From Betaproteobacteria bacterium (lineage in GTDB: Bacteria > Pseudomonadota > Gammaproteobacteria > Burkholderiales > SG8-39): a stretch of 5,245 nt of DNA. The notes under the pieces were generated by a model. It was not told where the DNA came from, searched no databases, and was given only the letters and a program-made list of their open reading frames with translations. A program made the translations under genes and the position numbers. Positions 1 to 5,067 of this stretch are shown here, one piece after another. The stretch is taken from the NCBI GenBank assembly GCA_005882235.1, contig VBCT01000114.1:1-5245 (forward strand), written 5' to 3'. Each line of letters opens with the position of its first letter. The stretch's first letter is position 1.

Positions 1-38
1 AGCAGATGGGTTGTCGAAAATCTTGCGGTTTTTTGCAT
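1..38 (-). CDS. 5' end of an unidentified gene, cut by the left window edge
   Basis: Reading leftward from 38, an ATG opens a frame that stays open for 12 full codons to the window edge (MQKTARFSTTHL). The start is well supported: a perfect AGGAGG lies nine bases upstream (48-53). An alternative ATG seven bases upstream, in another frame, sits only one base after the Shine-Dalgarno and is less likely. The gene lies downstream of the methyltransferase in the same direction, 71 bases after its stop, so the two may be co-transcribed. The peptide is polar and has no obvious signal sequence in the visible part. I do not recognise the product, and too little is present to assign a family. Confidence 0.55.
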   Translation of the reverse strand, partial: MQKTARFSTTHL

Positions 39-47
39 GATCCCATT

Positions 48-53
48 CCTCCT
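48..53 (-). promoter_or_regulatory. Strong Shine-Dalgarno for the left-edge gene
   Basis: The minus strand reads AGGAGG followed by a nine-base spacer and ATG at 38-36. This is a full match to the anti-Shine-Dalgarno core and decides the start codon of the truncated gene. It is the strongest ribosome binding site in the window. Confidence 0.7.
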
Positions 54-109
54 TTGGTTTTACCACTAAGCCGCTCATTAGGCGGCGGTTGGCAATCGGC
101 GATTAGCAC

Positions 110-958
110 TCAAGGAAGGCGATAGAGCAGGAGGCGATAGGCCTTGTAGCGCTCGAACACTTCCCTGCTGCGGTGGCCGGAGAAATATTTGTAGTTGAGC
201 TTGTCGAGCTTCCTGCGCAGCAGCCCGAGCGCGAGCCGCGAAAGGAGCGGATAGCGGCCCTCGACGTAGCGCCCGATCGCTAGCGTGGCCGGCTTGATCC
301 TGTTCATCAGCAGGTCGTTCACCAGCTCCATGTTGGGACTTATGCGCCGCGTGATGTCCTCGTCCTTGACGGGGACGAAGGGCGTTTGCTTCATCGTAGC
401 GTAGAAATCCTTCAAAGGATGGCCGCCGCCGAAGCCGGGATCGAGGGACGCGCTCTCGGGCCCATCTCTCTTGAAGAAATCGGAGATGAGCAGCAGCGCT
501 CCGGGCTTCAGGATCGCCTGAAGAATCGGCAAGGAAGCCGACGGCGATATGTACTGGAAGCTCTCGCTGAACAACGCGACATCGTAGTGGCGCCGGCACT
601 GCTCGACCGGAAAATCCTCGAAGCTGCACTCGAAGATCCGGGATCGATATCCCGAGCGATCCGCTAGTTTCCGGCGCACTGCATCGCCGAGGTCCCGGGA
701 CGGGATGACGCCGTCCGCGCTATAGCCGCGGTCGAGCAGCTGGCGCAGCAGCTGTCCCGTTCCGCAGCCGATGTCGAGGACGCGGACCTCGCGTTCGAGC
801 CGCGGCAGCTGCGCGATCAGCATGTCGTTGTAGCGCTGCTGCGCGGCAGCGAGGTTGCCGAGCTTGAGCTCGAGGTCTGCGTCCCAGAGCCCGTAGTGCA
901 GGTCTTCCACGTCGAGGAGCTTCCGCGCGAGGACCAGGCCCAGCTCCCGGCTGTGCAT
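110..958 (-). CDS. Class I SAM-dependent methyltransferase
   Basis: A 282-residue protein with a Rossmann-type SAM-binding core. Motif I is VLDIGCGTG at residues 60-68. The second strand follows at about 81-87 (ADGVIPS). An acidic segment FEDFP lies near 113-117, the post-motif strand YDVALFSESFQYI at 125-137, and LKPGALLLISDFF at 150-162. Such enzymes transfer a methyl group from S-adenosylmethionine; the acceptor cannot be read from sequence. Where many relatives carry an acidic residue after the second strand to hold the SAM ribose, this one has GVIPS. The C-terminal third, about 180-282, is basic and helical with no membrane segment and probably forms an acceptor-binding cap. No signal peptide is seen, so it is cytoplasmic. 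TGAGG, six bases before the ATG, is a plausible Shine-Dalgarno. It starts 57 bases after the lipoprotein stop and is followed by another leftward gene, hinting at a small biosynthetic or modification unit. Confidence 0.88.
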   Translation of the reverse strand: MHSRELGLVLARKLLDVEDLHYGLWDADLELKLGNLAAAQQRYNDMLIAQLPRLEREVRVLDIGCGTGQLLRQLLDRGYSADGVIPSRDLGDAVRRKLADRSGYRSRIFECSFEDFPVEQCRRHYDVALFSESFQYISPSASLPILQAILKPGALLLISDFFKRDGPESASLDPGFGGGHPLKDFYATMKQTPFVPVKDEDITRRISPNMELVNDLLMNRIKPATLAIGRYVEGRYPLLSRLALGLLRRKLDKLNYKYFSGHRSREVFERYKAYRLLLYRLP

Positions 959-1015
959 TTTAGGCCTCAGGGATTACGCTCCCCCGCTCGGATGAGACTG
1001 TGCCCACCTGCGCTC

Positions 1016-1774
1016 TCAGGGTTTAGCCTTGGGTGCTCCTGCGGGGGCAGAATTCTTGACCAGAGGCGCCAAGGCGTAATTTACAGCCCCCACAACGCGT
1101 TCCTCGCTGACGAAGAGTTGATTGCGCGGCACTGCAACGAATTGGCCTCCGGAATATTTTGCCGCCAATTGGATTCCGCCCATATTCACGTATGCGTCGC
1201 CCCCATTGATGTTTTCAATGCTGACGACCAGCGATAGCGCCCGGACGGAACCGCTAAGGTTACCAACCTGAAGCGCTGCCAAGAACCCTTCGCTGATAGC
1301 GACCGATTCCGAGGTTCCACCCCAACTTGCCTTACCGCCGCCGAATCTTGCCGTTCCAGCGCTGATACTGGGATAGAGCACTGCATCGGCTTTGAACTTC
1401 GTGTTCAATTCCCGCAGGGCATGCTCCCGGGCGGCTTTAAACTTTGTTTCGTCCCGCTTTCCGGTGACGGGATCGAAAATCCCGCCTAGTTGTTTGTTCA
1501 TGTTGTTGAATATCTCCGCAGATTCTTGCGATGGCACGACGGAGAACCCGGCTTCACGCAATTTCGCCTGAATGAGGGACTCGAACTTGGCCTTGACGGG
1601 GTCGGAGTCAGCGAGATCTGCCGGAACGGCGAGAGGGGATAGGGCAATCGTCTTGATCTTGCCGCGAAACTCCTCTTCGGTGATCTTGAAGGGATTGTAA
1701 GGGGGCGCGGTTGCGCAACCCGCGACGATCAAAGTAGCCGTAAGAGCTGCAGTCAGCAGTGATTGGCGCTTCAT
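1016..1774 (-). CDS. Putative outer-membrane lipoprotein of unknown function
   Basis: The protein has 252 residues from the chosen start. A basic N-terminus (MKRQ), a hydrophobic stretch and the lipobox VAGC (residues 17-20) mark a signal-peptidase II lipoprotein with Cys20 as the lipidated residue; Ala at +2 favours sorting to the outer membrane. An in-frame ATG three codons upstream (1783) is possible, but the GGAG in that region is only two bases from it and 11 from the chosen one. The mature part starts with IKTIALSPLAVP, then a helix and REAGFSVVPS, then KADAVLYPSI. This strand-helix-strand pattern recalls periplasmic CsgG/LpoB-like lipoproteins, but the resemblance is weak and I assign no family. 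The C-terminus is Ala/Pro/Lys rich. It starts about 16 bases after the M48 protease stop and is probably translated from the same message. Its base composition is visibly less GC-rich than the Bug gene. Confidence 0.8.
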   Translation of the reverse strand: MKRQSLLTAALTATLIVAGCATAPPYNPFKITEEEFRGKIKTIALSPLAVPADLADSDPVKAKFESLIQAKLREAGFSVVPSQESAEIFNNMNKQLGGIFDPVTGKRDETKFKAAREHALRELNTKFKADAVLYPSISAGTARFGGGKASWGGTSESVAISEGFLAALQVGNLSGSVRALSLVVSIENINGGDAYVNMGGIQLAAKYSGGQFVAVPRNQLFVSEERVVGAVNYALAPLVKNSAPAGAPKAKP

Positions 1775-1790
1775 GATCTCCATTTCTCCG

Positions 1791-2996
1791 TTATTTCACT
1801 CCCAGGTTCTCCAGTTCTTTCAGATAGCCTTGGATTATAGGCGCGTCCGTAGCCGTTGGGCTCAGGGCGAGATAGCGCTCGAACTCGGCCCGAGCCTGTT
1901 GGCCGAGACCCTGTGACCGATATAGGAACCCCAGCTCCCGATGGGCATGGGGATAGCTCGGGTCCTGCCGGGCAGCTTCTTGGTACGCGGCGATGGCTCG
2001 TTGGACGTACGGTTCCCCGGGCCCCGATCGCCGATGTGCTTCACCGATCAGAAAGTGGGCCTGGGAGGCGTGGGGGTGCCGTTTCAGATGCTTCTCGATC
2101 GCTGTGCGCGCGGTCTTGAGGCGCCCCAGGTTGATGTCCAAGGTCGCGTTGTCCAGAAGCAGCTGGTCAACGCTGCTCAGGAAATCTTCCGTCTTGATTT
2201 TCAGTGTTGCGTCCTTCGCCTGGGTCGCATACTGCGTGTCGAGGAGCCTGCGGTAGTTGCCGATCCGCTCCTTGAGCCGGGGATGAGTTCCGAAGAAAAA
2301 CGGCTCCTTGATCTTTTGCTCGTCCAGGTCCCGCTGGAGAAGTTCGATGACGACGGGGGCTTGCTTTGGATCATAACCGGCGATGACCATCGCCCGCAGG
2401 CCCTGCTCGTCTGCCTCCGTCTCCAACTCCCGCGAATACCCGCTAGTGGAGGCCAGGGTCCAGAGAGCTCCAAGTGAGCCGGTGAGTCCCTCAAGACCGG
2501 GAAGCATCACCTGGAATACGCCAAAGAAGGTGGTCTTGTTTTGCAGAGTGCGTATCTGCTTCACGGAGTGCCGATAGGTGAAGTGGGTCAGCTCGTGACC
2601 GAGCACCGTGGCCAATTGGGCTTCATTTTCCATGCGGGCCAGGATCCCCGTATGAAGGTAGATCGCCCCGTTGGGCAGGGCAAACGCGTTGAGGAAGGGA
2701 TGTTGAATGACTTTGACTCGGGGTCCAAGCTCTAGAGCCTGAATTCCCGGAGGTAGAAGCCTCTGCGCAACCGCGGTCAGATACGCGTCGAGTTGCGGGT
2801 CCTTGTAACGTATGCCGCTCTCGTCGATGCGCCGCTCGAGCTGTTCGGCCTCCTGCCAGATTTGCTTCTCATCCTGTTCCCTCTGAAATGGCTTTCCCCC
2901 CGCACCCAGCGGAGAAAGATTCGTGGTCGCGCACGACGCAAGTGCGAGGCAAACGGCTATCCCCTCGAATGGCCGAATCGAGAGGCTATGCCTCAT
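1791..2996 (-). CDS. M48 zinc metalloprotease lipoprotein with TPR repeats (BepA/YfgC-like)
   Basis: A 401-residue protein. Residues 1-22 form a lipoprotein signal ending in LASC (lipidated Cys22, Ala at +2), pointing to the periplasmic face of the outer membrane. The peptidase M48 domain spans about 40-255. It holds the HELTH zinc site (His134, Glu135, His138), the third ligand Glu192 in the ExxAD motif of SRELETEAD, and a THPRLKERI segment (His238) typical of the family. The hydrophobic segment around 155-185 is probably a lid region rather than a membrane anchor. Residues 285-400 form about three TPR-like helix pairs, including AHFLIGEAHRRSG and AHRELGFLYRSQG. BepA of E. coli, with the same layout, degrades stalled outer-membrane proteins and aids LptD assembly; a similar role here is inference. 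The start overlaps the previous stop as ATGA and has no evident Shine-Dalgarno. An in-frame extension to 3296 is just the other strand reading of the upstream gene. Confidence 0.93.
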   Translation of the reverse strand: MRHSLSIRPFEGIAVCLALASCATTNLSPLGAGGKPFQREQDEKQIWQEAEQLERRIDESGIRYKDPQLDAYLTAVAQRLLPPGIQALELGPRVKVIQHPFLNAFALPNGAIYLHTGILARMENEAQLATVLGHELTHFTYRHSVKQIRTLQNKTTFFGVFQVMLPGLEGLTGSLGALWTLASTSGYSRELETEADEQGLRAMVIAGYDPKQAPVVIELLQRDLDEQKIKEPFFFGTHPRLKERIGNYRRLLDTQYATQAKDATLKIKTEDFLSSVDQLLLDNATLDINLGRLKTARTAIEKHLKRHPHASQAHFLIGEAHRRSGPGEPYVQRAIAAYQEAARQDPSYPHAHRELGFLYRSQGLGQQARAEFERYLALSPTATDAPIIQGYLKELENLGVK

Positions 2997-3358
2997 CGAT
3001 ATTTCGCAAGCACGGACAACTCCGTCCTCAGTCGAGCCCTGAACTCCCGCTCCGCAGCGTCGTCCGTATAGGGCTCCGAGGCGACGAATTGCCTGATCAA
3101 TTCGATGGTGTCGCCGCGCTTCGGGCTCTTTCCCGGCGGGGCGCCGATCCGGTCCAGATCCCGGGCGAGCCTCGCCTGATGCTCGTAGAGGTGATTGAAC
3201 TGCGCGTCGCACCGCGGAATCGGCGTCGGATAGCTCCGGATCTCCGCGGCGAGCGCGCGCCTTCGGTCTTCGAGGTGGAGCCTGATTTCGTTCCACATCG
3301 ACTCGAGCTTCGCCGAGTCCCGCGCGGGTGCCGTCTTGGAGGTCACGGAAGACGTCAT
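2993..3358 (-). CDS. Uncharacterised 121-residue protein in an overlapping operon
   Basis: I do not recognise a named family. The start is set by an ATGA overlap with the Bug gene stop, and its own stop overlaps the M48 start in another ATGA. A second in-frame ATG at 3298 (residue 21, MWNEIRLHL) could be the real start, because residues 1-20 are polar and low in complexity. From about residue 21 the protein is charged and helical: a helix to about 41, then the segment SYPTPIPRCDAQFNHLYEH (42-60), which looks conserved in character, another helix to about 71, a Gly/Pro/Lys loop (72-82), and helices to the end. One Cys (Cys50) follows the PIPR turn. There is no signal peptide or membrane segment, so it is probably cytoplasmic although the operon partners are exported. 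The longer minus-strand frame extending to 3904 is an out-of-frame reading of the Bug gene. Confidence 0.75.
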   Translation of the reverse strand: MTSSVTSKTAPARDSAKLESMWNEIRLHLEDRRRALAAEIRSYPTPIPRCDAQFNHLYEHQARLARDLDRIGAPPGKSPKRGDTIELIRQFVASEPYTDDAAEREFRARLRTELSVLAKYR

Positions 3359-4332
3359 TCCGGCCTGATGCCCGCGGCCTTCACCATCGGCCACCACTTC
3401 TCGATCTCGGCCTTGTGAAACGCGCCCAGAGCCTCCGGGGTCTGTTGCTCGCGCCGCGGGATCTCCTGGCCCAGATCGGCGAGGCGCGCTCGCACCGTCG
3501 CATCGGCGAGCGCCGCGACGATGGCTCCGTTCAGTTTCGCCACGACGTCGCGGGGCGTGCCGCGCGGCGCCCAGATTCCGTACCACACCGAAACATGCAG
3601 CCCCGGCAGGCCCGCTTCGTCCACGGTGGGTATCTCGGGCGCCGCCGCGAGGCGCGTCTTCGCGGTGATCGCGTAGGCCTTGATCTTTCCGCCGCGCACC
3701 TGCGGAATGGAGTTCGAAGCCTGGTCGATCATCAGTTCGATGCGACCGCCGACGAGATCGAGCATCGCCGGCCCCGAGCCCCTGTAGGGCACGAGCTCGA
3801 ACCGGGTGCCCGTCGCATTCTGGAAGTAGATTCCGCCGATGTGCGTCGCCGATCCCGATCCGGCGGTTCCCGCCGAGGCCTTGCCCGGATTGGCCTTCAG
3901 CCACGCGATCAGTTCCTTCAAGTCCCTTGCCGGCAACGAAGCGTTCGCGACGATCATCAGCGGATTGCTCGCGATCATCGCCACCGGTTCCAGGTCATTG
4001 AGCAGGTCGTACTGCAGCGGATAGACCGCGCCGTTGATGACGTGCGTACCCCAGTGGCCGATGCTGAGCGTGTAGCCGTCGGGGGCCGCGCGCGCGACCC
4101 GGCCCACGCCGAGGGTGCCGGCCGCGCCGACGACGCTTTCCACCACGACGGTCTGGCCGAGCGTCTTCCCCATCGGAGCGCCGACGATGCGGGCGATCGT
4201 GTCCACCGGCCCGCCAGCGGCAAACGGCACCACCATCGTGACCGGCCGCGACGGGTAGCTCTGGGCCGCGGCGGCGGAGACGCCCGCGAGAACCGCGGCG
4301 GCGAGGGTGAAGGCAGTCGATCGAACTTTCAT
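3355..4332 (-). CDS. Bug/TctC-family tripartite tricarboxylate transporter substrate-binding protein
   Basis: The protein has 325 residues, normal for the family. Residues 1-23 form a Sec signal peptide with an AAA|QS cleavage site, giving a periplasmic protein. The mature part opens with the typical YPSRPVTMVVPFAAGGPVD (26-44). The segment VVESVVGAAGTLG (63-75) matches the usual ENxxGAxGxxG, with Ser66 in place of Asn. VPYRGSGPAMLDLVGGRIEL (181-200) is the family hallmark, followed by GLPGLHVSVWYGIWAPRGTP (241-260). Such proteins bind small carboxylates or other acidic solutes; specificity cannot be predicted. No TctA or TctB membrane gene is visible, so it is an orphan receptor within this window, as is frequent in Burkholderiales. 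The start is supported by GGAGG just upstream and by the signal peptide; longer in-frame starts to 4443 lack both. It appears to head the leftward operon. Confidence 0.93.
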   Translation of the reverse strand: MKVRSTAFTLAAAVLAGVSAAAAQSYPSRPVTMVVPFAAGGPVDTIARIVGAPMGKTLGQTVVVESVVGAAGTLGVGRVARAAPDGYTLSIGHWGTHVINGAVYPLQYDLLNDLEPVAMIASNPLMIVANASLPARDLKELIAWLKANPGKASAGTAGSGSATHIGGIYFQNATGTRFELVPYRGSGPAMLDLVGGRIELMIDQASNSIPQVRGGKIKAYAITAKTRLAAAPEIPTVDEAGLPGLHVSVWYGIWAPRGTPRDVVAKLNGAIVAALADATVRARLADLGQEIPRREQQTPEALGAFHKAEIEKWWPMVKAAGIRPE

Positions 4333-4374
4333 TTCCCTCCCCTGCAGGGAACGCCGAGCTCCGAGTTCCAGTCT

Positions 4375-4404
4375 ATTATGAATACCATGAATACGACAAA
4401 CCAA
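4375..4404 (-). promoter_or_regulatory. Possible promoter for the leftward Bug-M48 operon
   Basis: On the minus strand, CATAAT (4380-4375) matches five of six positions of the sigma-70 -10 box. TTGGTT (4404-4399) lies 18 bases upstream as a poor -35 box with three of six matches. The start of transcription would fall near 4368, giving a leader of about 36 bases. The area is AT-rich compared with its surroundings and lies between divergent genes, which supports a promoter here; the exact boxes are uncertain. Confidence 0.3.
4378..4394. repeat. Short direct repeat ATGAATAC in the divergent intergenic region
   Basis: ATGAATAC occurs at 4378-4385 and again at 4387-4394, one base apart, giving a nine-base period. 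It lies in the AT-rich part of the region between the Bug gene and the CDGSH gene and overlaps the candidate leftward promoter. It could be a protein-binding site or simply a local duplication. Confidence 0.4.
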
Positions 4405-4409
4405 CAGTC

Positions 4410-4415
4410 GAGGAG
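4410..4415 (+). promoter_or_regulatory. Shine-Dalgarno for the CDGSH gene
   Basis: GAGGAG lies five bases before the ATG at 4421. It fixes the start of the CDGSH gene and excludes the earlier ATGs at 4378 and 4387, which are in another frame. Confidence 0.7.
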
Positions 4416-4420
4416 ACCCC

Positions 4421-4645
4421 ATGGCGCGAATCGTAAAACGCAACCGCGACCATCCCTATGAAGTCAAGATCGGCGGCGACGCCCAATACATCTGCGCCTG
4501 CGGACTCTCGGGCAACCTGCCCTTCTGCGACGGCTCGCACAAGCTCACCAAGGGCGAGACGGCGGGGAAGCTCCACTGGTACGACGAAGGCGGGAAGCGT
4601 CACGAGGCGAAGGACGCCTATCCCGAGATTCGCAGCGACGAGTAG
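4421..4645 (+). CDS. CDGSH iron-sulfur domain protein
   Basis: A 74-residue protein containing the complete CDGSH signature from residue 25 to 40: Cys25, Cys27, Cys36 and His40 within CACGLSGNLPFCDGSH. This three-Cys, one-His set binds a redox-active, labile [2Fe-2S] cluster, as in mitoNEET-type zinc-finger CDGSH proteins. The protein is a single domain with no signal peptide or membrane anchor, so it is a small soluble cytoplasmic protein. The lysine/arginine-rich N-terminus (MARIVKRNRDHP) and the C-terminal HWYDEGGKRHE segment are usual for bacterial one-domain forms. The function is not established for this type; electron transfer or cluster donation is inferred from family chemistry. It is the only plus-strand gene in the window, divergent from the Bug operon and convergent with the next small gene. 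A good Shine-Dalgarno supports the start. Confidence 0.93.
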   Translation: MARIVKRNRDHPYEVKIGGDAQYICACGLSGNLPFCDGSHKLTKGETAGKLHWYDEGGKRHEAKDAYPEIRSDE

Positions 4646-4658
4646 CGCTCCGGAGCGC
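4645..4658. repeat. Perfect 14-base palindrome at the end of the CDGSH gene
   Basis: GCGCTCCGGAGCGC is fully self-complementary and begins at the last base of the TAG stop codon. No T-run follows, so it is not a standard intrinsic terminator. It may slow exonuclease decay or contribute to termination between the convergent genes. Confidence 0.45.
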
Positions 4659-4664
4659 GGGAGT

Positions 4665-4708
4665 GCCGGAAAAAGGGCGCTTGCGCCTTCCTAGTACCGC
4701 TTTCCGGC
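4665..4708. terminator. Possible nested hairpin between convergent genes
   Basis: GCCGGAAA (4665-4672) can pair with TTTCCGGC (4701-4708). Inside, GGCG (4676-4679) pairs with CGCC (4684-4687) around a CTTG loop. The right arm covers the last codons of the leftward 79-residue gene. There is no U-tract on either strand, so a terminator role is weakly supported; mRNA protection is an alternative. Confidence 0.3.
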
Positions 4709-4930
4709 GCTGAACTCCACTTTAAGGCGCGCGACCTGCTTTCGCACCGCTTCGAGCTCGGCCCGGGCCGCCTTGGCCTTCAGCACTTTCTCTTCGTGCG
4801 GCGCTGCGTCGCCGCTTTCCGAAGACGGGGACGACAAGGCTGCCTGAGCGTCGCGGAACCGGCTCGCCGCCGCGTTCCACCGCTCGACCAGTTGCTGTTC
4901 CTGTTCCCGCCACGCTTTTCGCTTGTCCAT
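4691..4930 (-). CDS. Small charged coiled-coil-like protein, unknown function
   Basis: A 79-residue protein that I cannot assign to a family. Residues 1-32 form a charged helix (MDKRKAWREQEQQLVERWNA and onward). Residues 33-46 are a Ser/Gly/Pro linker. Residues 47-72 form a second Lys/Arg/Glu helix with leucine and valine at near-heptad spacing (VLKAKAARAELEAVRKQVARL). This suggests a helical hairpin or a short dimeric coiled coil in the cytoplasm; there is no signal peptide. No Shine-Dalgarno is visible before the ATG. A TATATC element (minus strand, 4946-4941) would start transcription a few bases before the ATG, so the message could be leaderless. It is isolated: convergent with the CDGSH gene and separated from the cold-shock gene by a strong terminator. 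The alternative frame at 4722-4997 looks like a shadow. Confidence 0.65.
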   Translation of the reverse strand: MDKRKAWREQEQQLVERWNAAASRFRDAQAALSSPSSESGDAAPHEEKVLKAKAARAELEAVRKQVARLKVEFSAGKRY

Positions 4931-4940
4931 GGAGCCGCAG

Positions 4941-4946
4941 GATATA
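4941..4946 (-). promoter_or_regulatory. Candidate -10 box for a leaderless small gene
   Basis: On the minus strand TATATC ends 10 bases before the ATG at 4930, so transcription would begin about three or four bases before the start codon. The best upstream match is TCGACA with a short 15-base spacer. The position fits the absence of a Shine-Dalgarno, but the promoter call is weak. Confidence 0.2.
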
Positions 4947-5020
4947 GAAGCGCCCCGGTTCTGTCGAGGAATGGGCGTTCGCGGCGAGCAAGCTCAACCC
5001 TCCCTCTTTCGGAGCCCCAT

Positions 5021-5050
5021 GAAAAAAGCCCGGCTGCCCGGGCTTTTTTC
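5021..5050 (-). terminator. Strong intrinsic terminator of the cold-shock gene
   Basis: GAAAAAAGCCCGG (5021-5033) pairs perfectly with CCGGGCTTTTTTC (5038-5050) around the four-base loop CTGC. The core GC stem is flanked by a six-A run and a six-T run, so it can act in both directions. It begins 17 bases after the stop of the leftward cold-shock gene, its likely main client, and insulates the downstream 79-residue gene. Confidence 0.9.
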
Positions 5051-5067
5051 TCGGCCTGCTCCGCTTG

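Noticed and set aside
70..86. Five-base-pair hairpin GCCGC/GCGGC after the methyltransferase as a terminator
   Set aside because: The stem is short with a seven-base loop and no T-run follows on the minus strand; it is more likely chance in GC-rich sequence.
78..629. 183-codon minus-strand frame overlapping the methyltransferase
   Set aside because: It lies within the methyltransferase in another frame, with no Shine-Dalgarno and a low-complexity Arg/Ala/Pro-rich translation.
1941..2477. 178-codon plus-strand frame opposite the M48 gene
   Set aside because: It is antisense to the TPR and protease coding sequence, which has conserved residues in the other frame; no supporting start signal or domain was seen.
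2997..3296. In-frame N-terminal extension of the M48 protease by 100 residues
   Set aside because: It reads through the 121-residue gene in another frame and would bury the lipoprotein signal peptide internally. The start at 2996 gives a proper lipobox and an ATGA junction.
3359..3904. Upstream extension of the 121-residue gene to a 303-codon frame
   Set aside because: This part is an out-of-frame reading of the Bug gene and is Arg/Gly-rich without motifs. The ATGA overlap at 3355-3358 gives a far better start.
4340..4349. CCCTGCAGGG palindrome just upstream of the Bug gene as an operator
   Set aside because: It overlaps the Shine-Dalgarno region, is only ten bases long and GC-rich, and nothing else supports a regulator site.
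3328..4461. Long plus-strand open frame of 377 codons opposite the Bug gene
   Set aside because: It is the antisense shadow of a GC-rich gene. The translation is Arg/His-rich with no motifs, while the minus-strand frame gives a full Bug protein with a signal peptide and family hallmarks.
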